The notes under the pieces are model-generated. The model was not told where the DNA came from. It did no database searches and saw nothing but the letters and a program-made list of their open reading frames with translations. From Armatimonadota bacterium (GTDB taxonomy: Bacteria; Armatimonadota; UBA10988), in NCBI GenBank assembly GCA_016235455.1, contig JACRKZ010000079.1, positions 1 to 64,000 on the forward strand: a stretch of DNA of 64,000 nucleotides. The letters run 5' to 3'. Both the position numbers and the translations under genes were made by a program. This document shows positions 53,155 to 62,056 of this stretch, piece after piece. Numbering within the stretch: the first letter of the stretch is position 1; each line of letters begins with the position of its first letter.

Positions 53155-53224
53155 ATCCGCAGATACCGCAGACGCGGGCAGACAGACGTTCCATCATCTG
53201 CGCACATCTGCGATATCTGCGGAT
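53155..53224. repeat. Imperfect inverted repeat of the ATCTGCG family upstream of typA
   Basis: A 20-base arm at 53155-53174 (ATCCGCAGATACCGCAGACG) matches the reverse complement of 53205-53224 at 18 of 20 positions, with 30 bases between. The motif ATATCTGCGGAT resembles that downstream of typA. It fills most of the 111-base gap between the Gfo/Idh stop and the typA start. Confidence 0.7.
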
Positions 53225-53249
53225 GATATGGTGGTCTCGGTAGCCGAGA

Positions 53250-54311
53250 TCAGACGCTGATGCTGACTTCCTTACCCTCGGCGGCCGACTGGTAGATGGC
53301 GTCGAGGATGCTCTGCAGCACGTAGCCCTGGCGGCCGTCGGTGCGCAGCTTGAGGCTCTTGTCCTGCACGCAGGCGGCAAAGTGCTCGTGTTGCGCGGTG
53401 AAGCTGTCCGGCTTCTTGTACTGCGGGGTGATGTCGGCGATGAAGCCGTTGTCCTCGGTGATGATCTTGATGTAGCTGCCGGGGCTCAACTCGATGCCGC
53501 CCTTGTCGCCCATCATGCGCAGGTCCATGCCGTCGCTGGTGTTCGCGGCCCAAGAGGCCTGGATCATCATCGAAGCGCCGTTCTCGAAGCGGATCAGCGC
53601 GCAGGCCAGGTCGTCCACGTCGAACGGGCCGCCGGCCACGGGCATGCCCCACATGCTCAGATAGTTGTAGGTCTCGGGGTTCGAGCCGAAGCGCGCGTGG
53701 GCCACGGCGCTGGCGGCGATCGGCTTGGGCTGGCCCATGAGGTAGTGGGTCAGGTCGATCATGTGCACGCCGATGTCGATCAGCGCGCCACCGCCGGCCA
53801 CAGCCTTGGTGGTGAACCACGAACCCAGACCGGGGATGCCGCGGCGGCGCCAGATCTGCACGGTCGAGTGGTAGATCTCGCCCAGGCGGCCCGAGTCGAG
53901 GTAGGTCTTGGCGGTCTCGGCCTCGCCCGTGAAGCGGTTGTTCAGGCCGAACTGCAGGCGCACGCCCTTCTTCTCGGCCAGGTCCCACATCGCCTTGGCT
54001 TCGCCCGCGTTCATCGCCGGCGGCTTCTCGCACAGCACGTTGCAGCCAGCCTCGAGCGCGGCCAGGGTGGCGGGCGCATGGAAGGCGTTGGGCACGGCCA
54101 CGACCACGCAGTCCAGGTTCTCCTTGGCCAGCATGTCGGCGTAGCTGTCGTACTCGGCGGGGATGCCAAACTTGGCGACCGTCTCGGCGCGAACCTTCTC
54201 CGACGGGTCGGCGATGGCGGCAACCATCGTGTCAGTCCGGGCGTTGATGCGCTCGGCGTGCTGCCGGGCAATGGTGCCGGCGCCAACGATACCATACCGT
54301 AGCTTGCTCAT
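53250..54311 (-). CDS. Gfo/Idh/MocA family oxidoreductase
   Basis: A 353-residue NAD(P)-dependent oxidoreductase. YGIVGAGTIARQHAERI is the nucleotide-binding start, CEKPPAMNAGEAK holds the conserved Lys of the active site, and IDIGVHMIDLTHYLMG has the catalytic Asp/His pair. Members oxidise sugars, inositols or their amides. It is cytoplasmic with no signal. ATG 54311 has GAGG just upstream. It is a single gene between the typA repeat and the prepilin terminator; the substrate cannot be named. Confidence 0.9.
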   Translation of the reverse strand: MSKLRYGIVGAGTIARQHAERINARTDTMVAAIADPSEKVRAETVAKFGIPAEYDSYADMLAKENLDCVVVAVPNAFHAPATLAALEAGCNVLCEKPPAMNAGEAKAMWDLAEKKGVRLQFGLNNRFTGEAETAKTYLDSGRLGEIYHSTVQIWRRRGIPGLGSWFTTKAVAGGGALIDIGVHMIDLTHYLMGQPKPIAASAVAHARFGSNPETYNYLSMWGMPVAGGPFDVDDLACALIRFENGASMMIQASWAANTSDGMDLRMMGDKGGIELSPGSYIKIITEDNGFIADITPQYKKPDSFTAQHEHFAACVQDKSLKLRTDGRQGYVLQSILDAIYQSAAEGKEVSISV

Positions 54312-54381
54312 CTACCTCTGACCTCTGCTACGGCAAGGGTAGCACCATCTGAGCGCCTGCCAAGTCCCTTTTGTGACAGCA

Positions 54382-54424
54382 ACGGGCCGTCGAGCCGTGC
54401 CCGGAGGGTGGCTCGACGGCCCGT
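54382..54424 (-). terminator. Strong hairpin after the prepilin gene
   Basis: Perfect 15-base arms (54382-54396 and 54410-54424) enclose 13 bases, starting 24 bases beyond the prepilin stop. No U-run follows on the minus strand, so it may act by pausing or as an mRNA 3' end stabiliser rather than as a classic intrinsic terminator. Confidence 0.65.
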
Positions 54425-54447
54425 GCACCGAGGCGCGCGTAGCCTGC

Positions 54448-55137
<690 letters not shown>

Positions 55138-55233
55138 CATTGGCTCCTTGGGCACCAGACACCTGGCGCCCTGAGAAGTATGTGAGCGAGGAGCCTCGCG
55201 CAACAGACATTTTGTATCGCACTGTATGCGGAT

Positions 55234-57867
55234 TCAATTGAGATGCGTCGAGTCGAGTGGCGCCCAACGGTCCAAAGCCGCCACCACGTCCGCGGGCCGC
55301 ACTGGCTTGGCCAGGTAGTCGTCCATGCCGCAGTCCAGGCACGTCTCGCGATCGCCGGCCAGCGCGTTGGCCGTCATGGCGACGATGGGCAGGTGGCCCG
55401 AGCCAGAGGCGGCCTCGCGATCGCGAATGGCGCGCGTGGCGTCGTAGCCGTCCATATTGGGCATCTGGCAGTCCATTAGCAGGACATCCCAGTCACCGCT
55501 GGCCGCCGCGGCCACGGCCTCCACGCCATCGGCGGCGATGGTCACCTGGCAGCCCATCTTCTCCAGCAGTCGCGTGATGACTTTCTGGTTGACAGCGTTG
55601 TCCTCGGCCACGAGCACCCGCCGCGCAGCGGCGCTGGCCGGGGTCTCCTCGGGTGTGGCCGCGGACGTCGCGGACGTCGCGGGCGAGGGGCTGGGCGTGG
55701 CGGGCGCGAGCGTGGTAGCCAGCGCGTGCTGCAGTTGCGACATGCGCACGGGCTTGGCCAGGTAGGCCGAGAAGCCCAACTCCAGCATGCGCTCGGCGTC
55801 CTCGCGGCGGCCGTGCGAGGTCAGCATGATCAGCTTGACGTCGTCGAGCGCCGCCTCGGCCCGAATGCGCCGGCCCAGCATCTCACCGTCCAGGCCCGGC
55901 ATCATGTGGTCGAGCAGCGCGACCGCGTATGGCCGGCCCTCGGCCTTGGCCGCCAGCAACAGGGCGATGGCCGCGTTCGGATCCTCGCTGCTGTCGCGCT
56001 CCACACCCCAGCGTCCGAGTTGCTCGGACAGGACGAAGCGGTTGACCTCGTTGTCGTCAATGATCAGCGCGCGCACCCCGCGCAGGTCGATGGATGCTGG
56101 CGGCGGCTCATCTTCGAGGTGCGTCTCGGGCAGGGGCAGCGAGGCCCAGAACGTGGACCCCTCGCCCACCCGGCTGATGCCCAGCACCGTGCCGCCCATC
56201 AGCTCGGCCAGGCGCCGGCAGATGGCCAGGCCCAGGCCCGTGCCGCCGTGCGAGCGCGTGGTCGTGTTGTCGGCCTGCTCGAATTCGCCGAAGATGGCCT
56301 CGATGCGGTCCTCGGGGATGCCGACCCCCGTGTCCTGCACCTCAATGCGCAGCCGCTGCTCAGCCCCGGCCGTGCCAGTCTCCCGCGACACGCTGATGAG
56401 CACGTGCCCTTGCCGCGTGAACTTGATGGCATTGCCCACCAGATTGAGCAGGATCTGGCGTACGCGGCCCGGGTCGCCCACCACGCCGGGCGCAATGTCG
56501 GGCGTATAGCGCACGATCAGGTCGATGCCCTGCTGGTCCGCCTTGACCGCCAGCAGGTCGGCCACGTCGGAGACGGCCTGGCGCAGGTCGAAGGGCACGC
56601 GCTCGACCGCCAGCTTGCCCGCCTCGATCTTGGAGAAGTCCAGAATGTCGTTGAGCACGGTGAGCAGCGCTTCGGCCGAGGCGTGGATGGTGCGCGCGTA
56701 GTCGGTCTGCTCGGCATCCAGGTGGGTCTGCAGCAGCAACGCCGTCATGCCCAGCACGCCGTTCATCGGCGTGCGAATCTCGTGGCTCATGTTGGCCAGG
56801 AACGCGCCCTTGGCCTCGGCGGCGGCCTGCGCGGCGGCCAGCGCCTCCTGCAACTGGGCCTCGGCGGCGATGCGCTGCTCGACCTCCGCGCGCAGCTCAC
56901 CGCGCTGGTCGAAGTGCGTCTTGACCAACGCCGCGAGCTGACCGAACTCGGTCGGGTCGTCGCGCAGCCGGTCGAGGGGGCGTTCATCGTCTTGGGCCAG
57001 GCTGGCCGTGATGGCCCGCAAGGGGCGCCGCACCCAGCGATGCAGGCCAGCGAGCAGCAGCAGCAGCATGGTCACGGCCGAGATGCCCAGCAGCCAGAGC
57101 TCGGAGCGACGGCTGGCCGCGAAGACCGCGACCACGTCGGCTGTGGACCGCACCCACAGCGTGGCGACGGGCTGCTCGGCCCAGTCGCGGAACACGCACG
57201 TGACCACGACCCTGCCGTCGGCGCCGATGGTGCAGCCGTCGGCCTCGCCATCGTAGGGGCTGATCCTGGCCTCCGCCTGACAGTACGTCGAGAGATCGAC
57301 CAGGTGGCCCTGGTCCCACCGGTGCGCCGCCACGAAGTAGCCACGGGGAGCCAGTCGCCGATCCGCATCGGCGGTGGTCGTGACACCCGCGCCGGCGCAC
57401 TCCAGGAGGCCGGCCGACGTGCGCCAGAAGAACCGGGCGACGGAGCGGCGCGCCATCAGCGCCCGCACGACTGCCGGCGGCAGGGCTTGGGCAGTCGGGG
57501 CAACCTCGCCACCTGAACTCATCCGCGCGGCCAACAGCGTGCCATCGGGTCGGTAGATCCACCAGCCGGCCGACCCAAATGTCTTCAGAGACGGATCGAG
57601 GTTCTCATCCATCCACTGCGTGGAGGGCGCCGCCACCTGCCGCACCATGTCGTCCCACCAGGAGTAGTCCGCGGCGTGGCTTTCCACGCGCTCGCCCAGC
57701 AGCGTAGTGATGCGGCGCACCGCCGTCTGGCGCTCCGCGGCCCAGGCCGTGCGCAGGCTGACCATGCGCCGGTCGTGGCCCTGCTTGACCACGACGAGGA
57801 CCAGCGCGTTGACGGCCATGACCGCCAGAGCCAGAATCAGCAGCCGGGTTTCCGTTCGGCGCAGCAA
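55234..57867 (-). CDS. Hybrid sensor histidine kinase, CHASE4-like, two receiver domains
   Basis: An 877-residue membrane kinase. Membrane helices at about 8-28 and 257-275 bracket a periplasmic CHASE4-like sensor ([15 protein letters not shown]). Then come a coiled coil, HisKA with His362 in [12 protein letters not shown], an HATPase ([17 protein letters not shown]), and two receivers with Asp653 ([11 protein letters not shown]) and Asp799 ([12 protein letters not shown]), joined by an Ala/Pro/Thr-rich linker. The start is TTG 57867, with GGAGG just ahead. No cognate regulator is adjacent; the PleD-like regulator at 60948 and the tandem receiver at 5913 are candidates. Confidence 0.92.
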   Translation of the reverse strand: MLRRTETRLLILALAVMAVNALVLVVVKQGHDRRMVSLRTAWAAERQTAVRRITTLLGERVESHAADYSWWDDMVRQVAAPSTQWMDENLDPSLKTFGSAGWWIYRPDGTLLAARMSSGGEVAPTAQALPPAVVRALMARRSVARFFWRTSAGLLECAGAGVTTTADADRRLAPRGYFVAAHRWDQGHLVDLSTYCQAEARISPYDGEADGCTIGADGRVVVTCVFRDWAEQPVATLWVRSTADVVAVFAASRRSELWLLGISAVTMLLLLLAGLHRWVRRPLRAITASLAQDDERPLDRLRDDPTEFGQLAALVKTHFDQRGELRAEVEQRIAAEAQLQEALAAAQAAAEAKGAFLANMSHEIRTPMNGVLGMTALLLQTHLDAEQTDYARTIHASAEALLTVLNDILDFSKIEAGKLAVERVPFDLRQAVSDVADLLAVKADQQGIDLIVRYTPDIAPGVVGDPGRVRQILLNLVGNAIKFTRQGHVLISVSRETGTAGAEQRLRIEVQDTGVGIPEDRIEAIFGEFEQADNTTTRSHGGTGLGLAICRRLAELMGGTVLGISRVGEGSTFWASLPLPETHLEDEPPPASIDLRGVRALIIDDNEVNRFVLSEQLGRWGVERDSSEDPNAAIALLLAAKAEGRPYAVALLDHMMPGLDGEMLGRRIRAEAALDDVKLIMLTSHGRREDAERMLELGFSAYLAKPVRMSQLQHALATTLAPATPSPSPATSATSAATPEETPASAAARRVLVAEDNAVNQKVITRLLEKMGCQVTIAADGVEAVAAAASGDWDVLLMDCQMPNMDGYDATRAIRDREAASGSGHLPIVAMTANALAGDRETCLDCGMDDYLAKPVRPADVVAALDRWAPLDSTHLN

Positions 57868-57960
57868 AGGTGCCTCCGCTCGGCAGTCAGCCTACCACAA
57901 TCGAGCGTCGACGCAGGAGTGGGCATGTCATGCTCGAATATCGGCCACCTGGAGCGTTTC

Positions 57961-59988
57961 ATGAGTCCTCGGCTGGTAACAACTGCTCTCATGCTGGTCG
58001 GCGCCGGCTGCGCCGCCGCCGCCGCCCGCACCGTGCCGGCCCCACTGCCCGACCACCGCGGCCATGTCTGGCTGGCGGGTGAGACGGTCGAACTGAGCGC
58101 GCCCGCCGATGCGGCGCGCTGGGTGGTCGTCGACATTGCCGGCCGGACCGTCGCCGAGGGCACCCCGACCGGCCGCGTCGTGCTGGGCCAGCCCGCCGTG
58201 GGCTACTACGAGCTGCGCGGCCTGGCCGCCGACGGCGCCGTGCGATCGCGCTCGGGGCTGGCCGTGCTGAACCGCCTCGTTGCGCCCACGCCCGAGGACT
58301 CGCCGATCTCCATCGATGTGGCCACGGCCTGGTTCTACCAGCGCGACCAGCTGGAGTTGATCGCCAACCAGTGCGCCCTGGCCGGCGTCAACTGGGTGCG
58401 TGACCGACTGACCTGGGGCGCGGTCGAGACCCAGCGCGGGCAGCTGGCCGAGCACACGCTGTATGACGACACCGCTGCCGTGATGACCGCGGCGGGCCTC
58501 AAGTCCCTGCAGGTCTTCCATGGCTCGCCGGCCTGGACCGGCCAGACCGACGGTCGCCGCATGGCGCCCGACCTGCGCGATGTCTACAACTTCCAGAAGG
58601 CCTTCGCGGCGCGCTGGAAAGGCCAGGTCCTGGCCTGGGAGCCGTGGAACGAAGCCGAGATTGACGGCTTTGGCGGGCACACCGGGCTGGAGATGGCCAG
58701 TTGGCAGAAGGCCGCCTACTGGGGCCTGCGCGCCGGCTCGCCGGAGGCGCTGGTGTGCCACAACGTCTTTGCCCACTGGCGTACGGACACCATGGCCGAC
58801 GTGTTCGCCAACGAGTCCTTCGCCTACTGCGACACCTTCAACTTTCATCATTACAGTCCTATCGACAGCCTGGCCGACACCTACCGGCGCTTCGCCTCGG
58901 TCAGCGGCGGTCGGCCGCTGTGGGTGTCCGAGGCGGGCACCCACCCCAGGTGGACCGGCGACGACAAGGAAAAGGAGCCCACAGAGCCCGAACTGCAGCG
59001 CCAGGCGCAGTTCGTCACGCAGTGCTACGCCACCAGCATCGCCGAGGGGTCGGTGGCCACGTTCTTCTTTGTCTTCCCCAACTACGCCGAAGGTGACATC
59101 CAGTTCGGCCTGACGCGGCGCGACCTGAGCCCGCGGCCCGGCTACGTGGCTATGGCCGCCGCCGGTCGGCTGCTCGCCGGCGCCAAGCCGCTGGGCCGGG
59201 TGCCTTCCGAGACGCGTGGCGACCTGCGGCTGTGCGCCTTCGACGCGCGACCCGATGGCCAGCCGAAGACCGTGGTCGTGGCCTGGTCGGCGGGCGCGCC
59301 GGTGGATCTGCCCAACTGGGCCCACGCCCGCGTGGCCTTCGACCACTTCGGCCGCTCCATCGAGCCGCCGGCCCGCGTCGGCGCCGATCCGGTCTACCTG
59401 CTGCTCGACCCGGGTGCCGAGCTGAAGGTCACGCGACGGGCACCCGAGCCGCGCGCCCTGGTCGTGCCCAGCCCGCTGGTGCTGCAGCCCATGCCGCCCG
59501 CCGAGAAGCGGGTCGTGGATCGTTCCGCCACCGCCATCGAGCCCGGCACAACGCAGCCGTTGCCGGTCTTCGCCTACAACTTCTCGGCAAAGCCGATCAC
59601 CACCACGGTCAGCGTGGCCTGTGACGCTGGACTGACGGTCAAGCCCGCCCAGCTGCCGTTGACGGTCGCGCCGGGCGAGCGTGTCGAGTTGAGGTTCGAA
59701 GCCGCCGTGTCCGCCGAGCCGCAGGATGTGGGCCGGCTGACCGCGCGGTTCGAGGCCACAGCCGACACCACCCGCGCCGTGGCGGTGGCCGGCTATCTGG
59801 TGCCGCTGAGCGCGCTCAAGCCCCGCGCGCGCCTGGCTGTACCCGGCGCGGCGGAGGCCGCCAACTGGCGCACCATGAACAGCCCCGGCAAGATGACCAT
59901 CGAGCCGGCCGAGGGCGCCGACGGCGGCGTGCTGGTGACCGCTACGCTGGACGGGCCTACCAGGCGGCGTTGCGGTTCACGGACATGA
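57961..59988 (+). CDS. Exported GH39/GH5-like glycoside hydrolase, frameshifted near the C-terminus
   Basis: A 675-residue reading frame. The N-terminus (signal with LVGAGC, a possible lipobox, Cys17) is followed by a small beta domain and a TIM barrel. WEPWNEAEID gives the probable acid/base Glu231 and PLWVSEAGT the probable nucleophile Glu324, a clan GH-A layout like GH39 or GH5. Beta domains follow to the end. ATG 57961 has GGAG six bases ahead. The last residues (PTRRRCGSRT) are out of register: a different frame from 59955 continues sensibly, so the true protein probably ends at 60131. The gene is divergent from the hybrid kinase. Confidence 0.75.
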   Translation: MSPRLVTTALMLVGAGCAAAAARTVPAPLPDHRGHVWLAGETVELSAPADAARWVVVDIAGRTVAEGTPTGRVVLGQPAVGYYELRGLAADGAVRSRSGLAVLNRLVAPTPEDSPISIDVATAWFYQRDQLELIANQCALAGVNWVRDRLTWGAVETQRGQLAEHTLYDDTAAVMTAAGLKSLQVFHGSPAWTGQTDGRRMAPDLRDVYNFQKAFAARWKGQVLAWEPWNEAEIDGFGGHTGLEMASWQKAAYWGLRAGSPEALVCHNVFAHWRTDTMADVFANESFAYCDTFNFHHYSPIDSLADTYRRFASVSGGRPLWVSEAGTHPRWTGDDKEKEPTEPELQRQAQFVTQCYATSIAEGSVATFFFVFPNYAEGDIQFGLTRRDLSPRPGYVAMAAAGRLLAGAKPLGRVPSETRGDLRLCAFDARPDGQPKTVVVAWSAGAPVDLPNWAHARVAFDHFGRSIEPPARVGADPVYLLLDPGAELKVTRRAPEPRALVVPSPLVLQPMPPAEKRVVDRSATAIEPGTTQPLPVFAYNFSAKPITTTVSVACDAGLTVKPAQLPLTVAPGERVELRFEAAVSAEPQDVGRLTARFEATADTTRAVAVAGYLVPLSALKPRARLAVPGAAEAANWRTMNSPGKMTIEPAEGADGGVLVTATLDGPTRRRCGSRT

Positions 59989-60131
59989 GCTGGGGCGCCT
60001 GGAGCAAGGCCGACACCAACGACCGCATCGATCCCGAGGCCTTCGCGGCGTTCAAGATCGGCCTCAACACCAAGGTGGCCAAGGTCCGCTACATCATCCG
60101 CGACGTGGCCTGGGTGCGCTTCAAACCATAA
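59955..60131 (+). pseudogene. Out-of-frame C-terminal tail of the GH39/GH5-like hydrolase
   Basis: After the upstream frame reads a false end at 59988, the frame starting GCC at 59955 stays open for 58 codons to TAA 60129-60131. It encodes AYQAALRFTDMSWGAW and later KVAKVRYIIRDVAWVRFKP, a natural end for a beta-sandwich sugar-binding domain. One missing base at about 59953-59955 (within CGGGCC) explains the break. It could be a sequencing or assembly error or a real mutation. Confidence 0.7.
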
Positions 60132-60951
60132 CGTGGCCGCCGAGTTCGGCCACCAGATCAGGGTGCCACGGCAACGCCAGTTCGACACGCGGCGCGGGCT
60201 CGATGGGCGCCACCGGCAGGTCCGGCAGGCCGGCCAGCTGCTGCGTGTAGACCAGTTCGGCCAGCGGCCGCAATCCGACTACGTCCTCGGCGCAGTAGCG
60301 CAGCAGCGTGGGCAGAGCGCGCGCGTCGCCGCGCTGGTGGCGCTGCCAGAGCAGCACGGCCATGAACCCGTCGACCGCCAGCAGCTCGCTGTCACGGCCT
60401 AGGCCGGTCGTCTGCTCAATGACCTTGAGCCCGCCCGAGTAGCCCAGTGCGCGCAGCGGGTAGCGCAAGTCGAGATGCACCGGCGGCAGCCACAAACCGG
60501 GCATGGTAGCGCGCAGGAACGGCAGGTCGAAGCTGGCGCCGTTGTAGGTGATGACCATCTCGAAGTCGCGCAGGTAGTCGCGCAGCAGATGCAGGTTGTC
60601 ATCGCGCACGAAGAGCGACACCTCGGCTCCGTCGTAGCAGCCGACCACGGTGACCACGTCGCGATCCGAGCTGAGCCCCGTGGTTTCGATGTCCAGGTAG
60701 ACCGCGCGCTCGCGCAACTCGCCGTACCAGCGCCAGGCGGAGCCGCCGGAAGTGATGGACGAGAACCAGCCGAAGTCGCGCCGCCCCAGCGCCTCCAGCG
60801 ACGCCTCGGCCCGCGCGGCCAACGGCCCCACGCGCGGTACGACGCGATCGCTGGCCAAGGCGTGCTCCCACGTCAGGATACCGTCGGCCCACAACTTCCG
60901 CTCGCTGCTCGATCCAATGCCCTGCAGATGGCAGAAGGTGCTCCGTATCAC
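60121..60951 (-). CDS. RNase H-like 3'-5' exonuclease domain protein (YprB-like)
   Basis: A 276-residue protein. The RNase H/DEDD-type motifs are ExoI YLDIETTGL (Asp87, Glu89), ExoII TYNGASFDLPFL and ExoIII RYCAEDVVGL. This arrangement is that of YprB family proteins, thought to be exonucleases acting in repair or RNA metabolism. It starts at GTG 60951, overlapping the stop of the diguanylate cyclase gene by four bases, so both come from one transcript. Its end overlaps the frameshifted hydrolase tail on the other strand by 11 bases. Confidence 0.85.
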   Translation of the reverse strand: MIRSTFCHLQGIGSSSERKLWADGILTWEHALASDRVVPRVGPLAARAEASLEALGRRDFGWFSSITSGGSAWRWYGELRERAVYLDIETTGLSSDRDVVTVVGCYDGAEVSLFVRDDNLHLLRDYLRDFEMVITYNGASFDLPFLRATMPGLWLPPVHLDLRYPLRALGYSGGLKVIEQTTGLGRDSELLAVDGFMAVLLWQRHQRGDARALPTLLRYCAEDVVGLRPLAELVYTQQLAGLPDLPVAPIEPAPRVELALPWHPDLVAELGGHVMV

Positions 60952-61907
60952 GTCGCCTCGCTTGTCACCGTGCCCAGGTCATAGAAGACGATGCGGTTGC
61001 GCCCCTGCTTCTTGGCCTGGTAGAGCGCCTTGTCGGCGTCGTCGAGCACCTGCTGCACCGAACGGTCGTTGGCCGGCGACATCACCGTGACTCCACCCGA
61101 GATGGTCACCACCTCGCCGGGCCCACGACCCTCGTGCGGGATGAGCATGGCCTCCACGGCGGCGCGGATGCGCTCCATGGCGATGGCGCCGCGGTCAGCG
61201 GTCTGTTCGGGGAAGACCAGCAGGAACTCCTCGCCGCCGTAGCGGTAGACTTCGTCGCCGGTGCGCGCCTGGCCACGCAGGCACTGAGCCACCGCGCGCA
61301 GGCAGTTGTCGCCCTCGCCGTGGCCGTACGTGTCGTTGTACTTCTTGAAGAAGTCGATGTCGACCAGCGCCAGGCAGTAGGTGTGACCGTAGCGCACGAT
61401 GCGCGAGTGGATGGAGGCCAGGTCCTCCTCCATGCGCAGTCGGTTGCTCACGCCGGTCAGGCGGTCCACGCGGCCGGTCTCGTAGAGGATGCGGTTGAGG
61501 CGCTCGAGCTCCGCGGTCTGCTCGCGCATGCGCCGGTGCAGGCTGACGATGCGCTCGGCGGCGATGAGCTTGGCTTTGAGCGCGTCGCGGTCCAGCGGCT
61601 TGGTCAGGTAGTCATCGGCACCCGACTCCATGCCGGCGACGTAGTCTTCCTTCTTGCTCAGCGCCGTCAGCAGCACCACGTACGTGTAATGCGTCTGCTC
61701 CAGGGAGCGCAGCCTGCGGACGAGCTCGATGCCGTCGAGTTCCGGCATCATCCAGTCCGTGACGAGTACGTCGAACTCGCTGTCTTGGAGGAGGAGCCAC
61801 GCCTCGGCGCCGTCGGTCGCCACGCGGCATTGGTGGCCAAGCTGTTCCAGGCAGCGCGTCAGGAGGATGCGCGAGATGTTGTCGTCTTCGGCAACCAGGA
61901 TGCGCAT
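60948..61907 (-). CDS. PleD-like response regulator with diguanylate cyclase (GGDEF) domain
   Basis: A 319-residue regulator. A receiver domain (Asp51 in LVTDWMMPELDG, Lys in TKPLD) is joined by a helix to a GGDEF domain with GGEEF at 224-228 and an intact inhibitory site R215-T-G-D218, so c-di-GMP feedback is expected. It makes c-di-GMP from GTP when phosphorylated. The hybrid kinase 4 kb away could be its partner. It is followed by the coupled exonuclease gene and is divergent from the membrane protein at 62057. Confidence 0.94.
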   Translation of the reverse strand: MRILVAEDDNISRILLTRCLEQLGHQCRVATDGAEAWLLLQDSEFDVLVTDWMMPELDGIELVRRLRSLEQTHYTYVVLLTALSKKEDYVAGMESGADDYLTKPLDRDALKAKLIAAERIVSLHRRMREQTAELERLNRILYETGRVDRLTGVSNRLRMEEDLASIHSRIVRYGHTYCLALVDIDFFKKYNDTYGHGEGDNCLRAVAQCLRGQARTGDEVYRYGGEEFLLVFPEQTADRGAIAMERIRAAVEAMLIPHEGRGPGEVVTISGGVTVMSPANDRSVQQVLDDADKALYQAKKQGRNRIVFYDLGTVTSEAT

Positions 61908-62033
61908 TCGGGACCCGTTTCTCCAGGCACGTGCAGCTAGCCAGTGCCGGCAATTGTAGTCAGCCCTGCGCGCCGGGTCAACCGCGCCCCTGCTCTACCA
62001 GACACGCGCGGCGTAACAAAGTTGGATTTGGTC

Positions 62034-62039
62034 TATAAT
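62034..62039 (+). promoter_or_regulatory. Consensus -10 box (TATAAT)
   Basis: TATAAT lies 17 bases before the ATG at 62057 in an otherwise GC-rich gap. No clear -35 at the usual distance was found. It is the best -10 match in the window. Confidence 0.5.
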
Positions 62040-62056
62040 CGCGCCCGAGAACAAAC

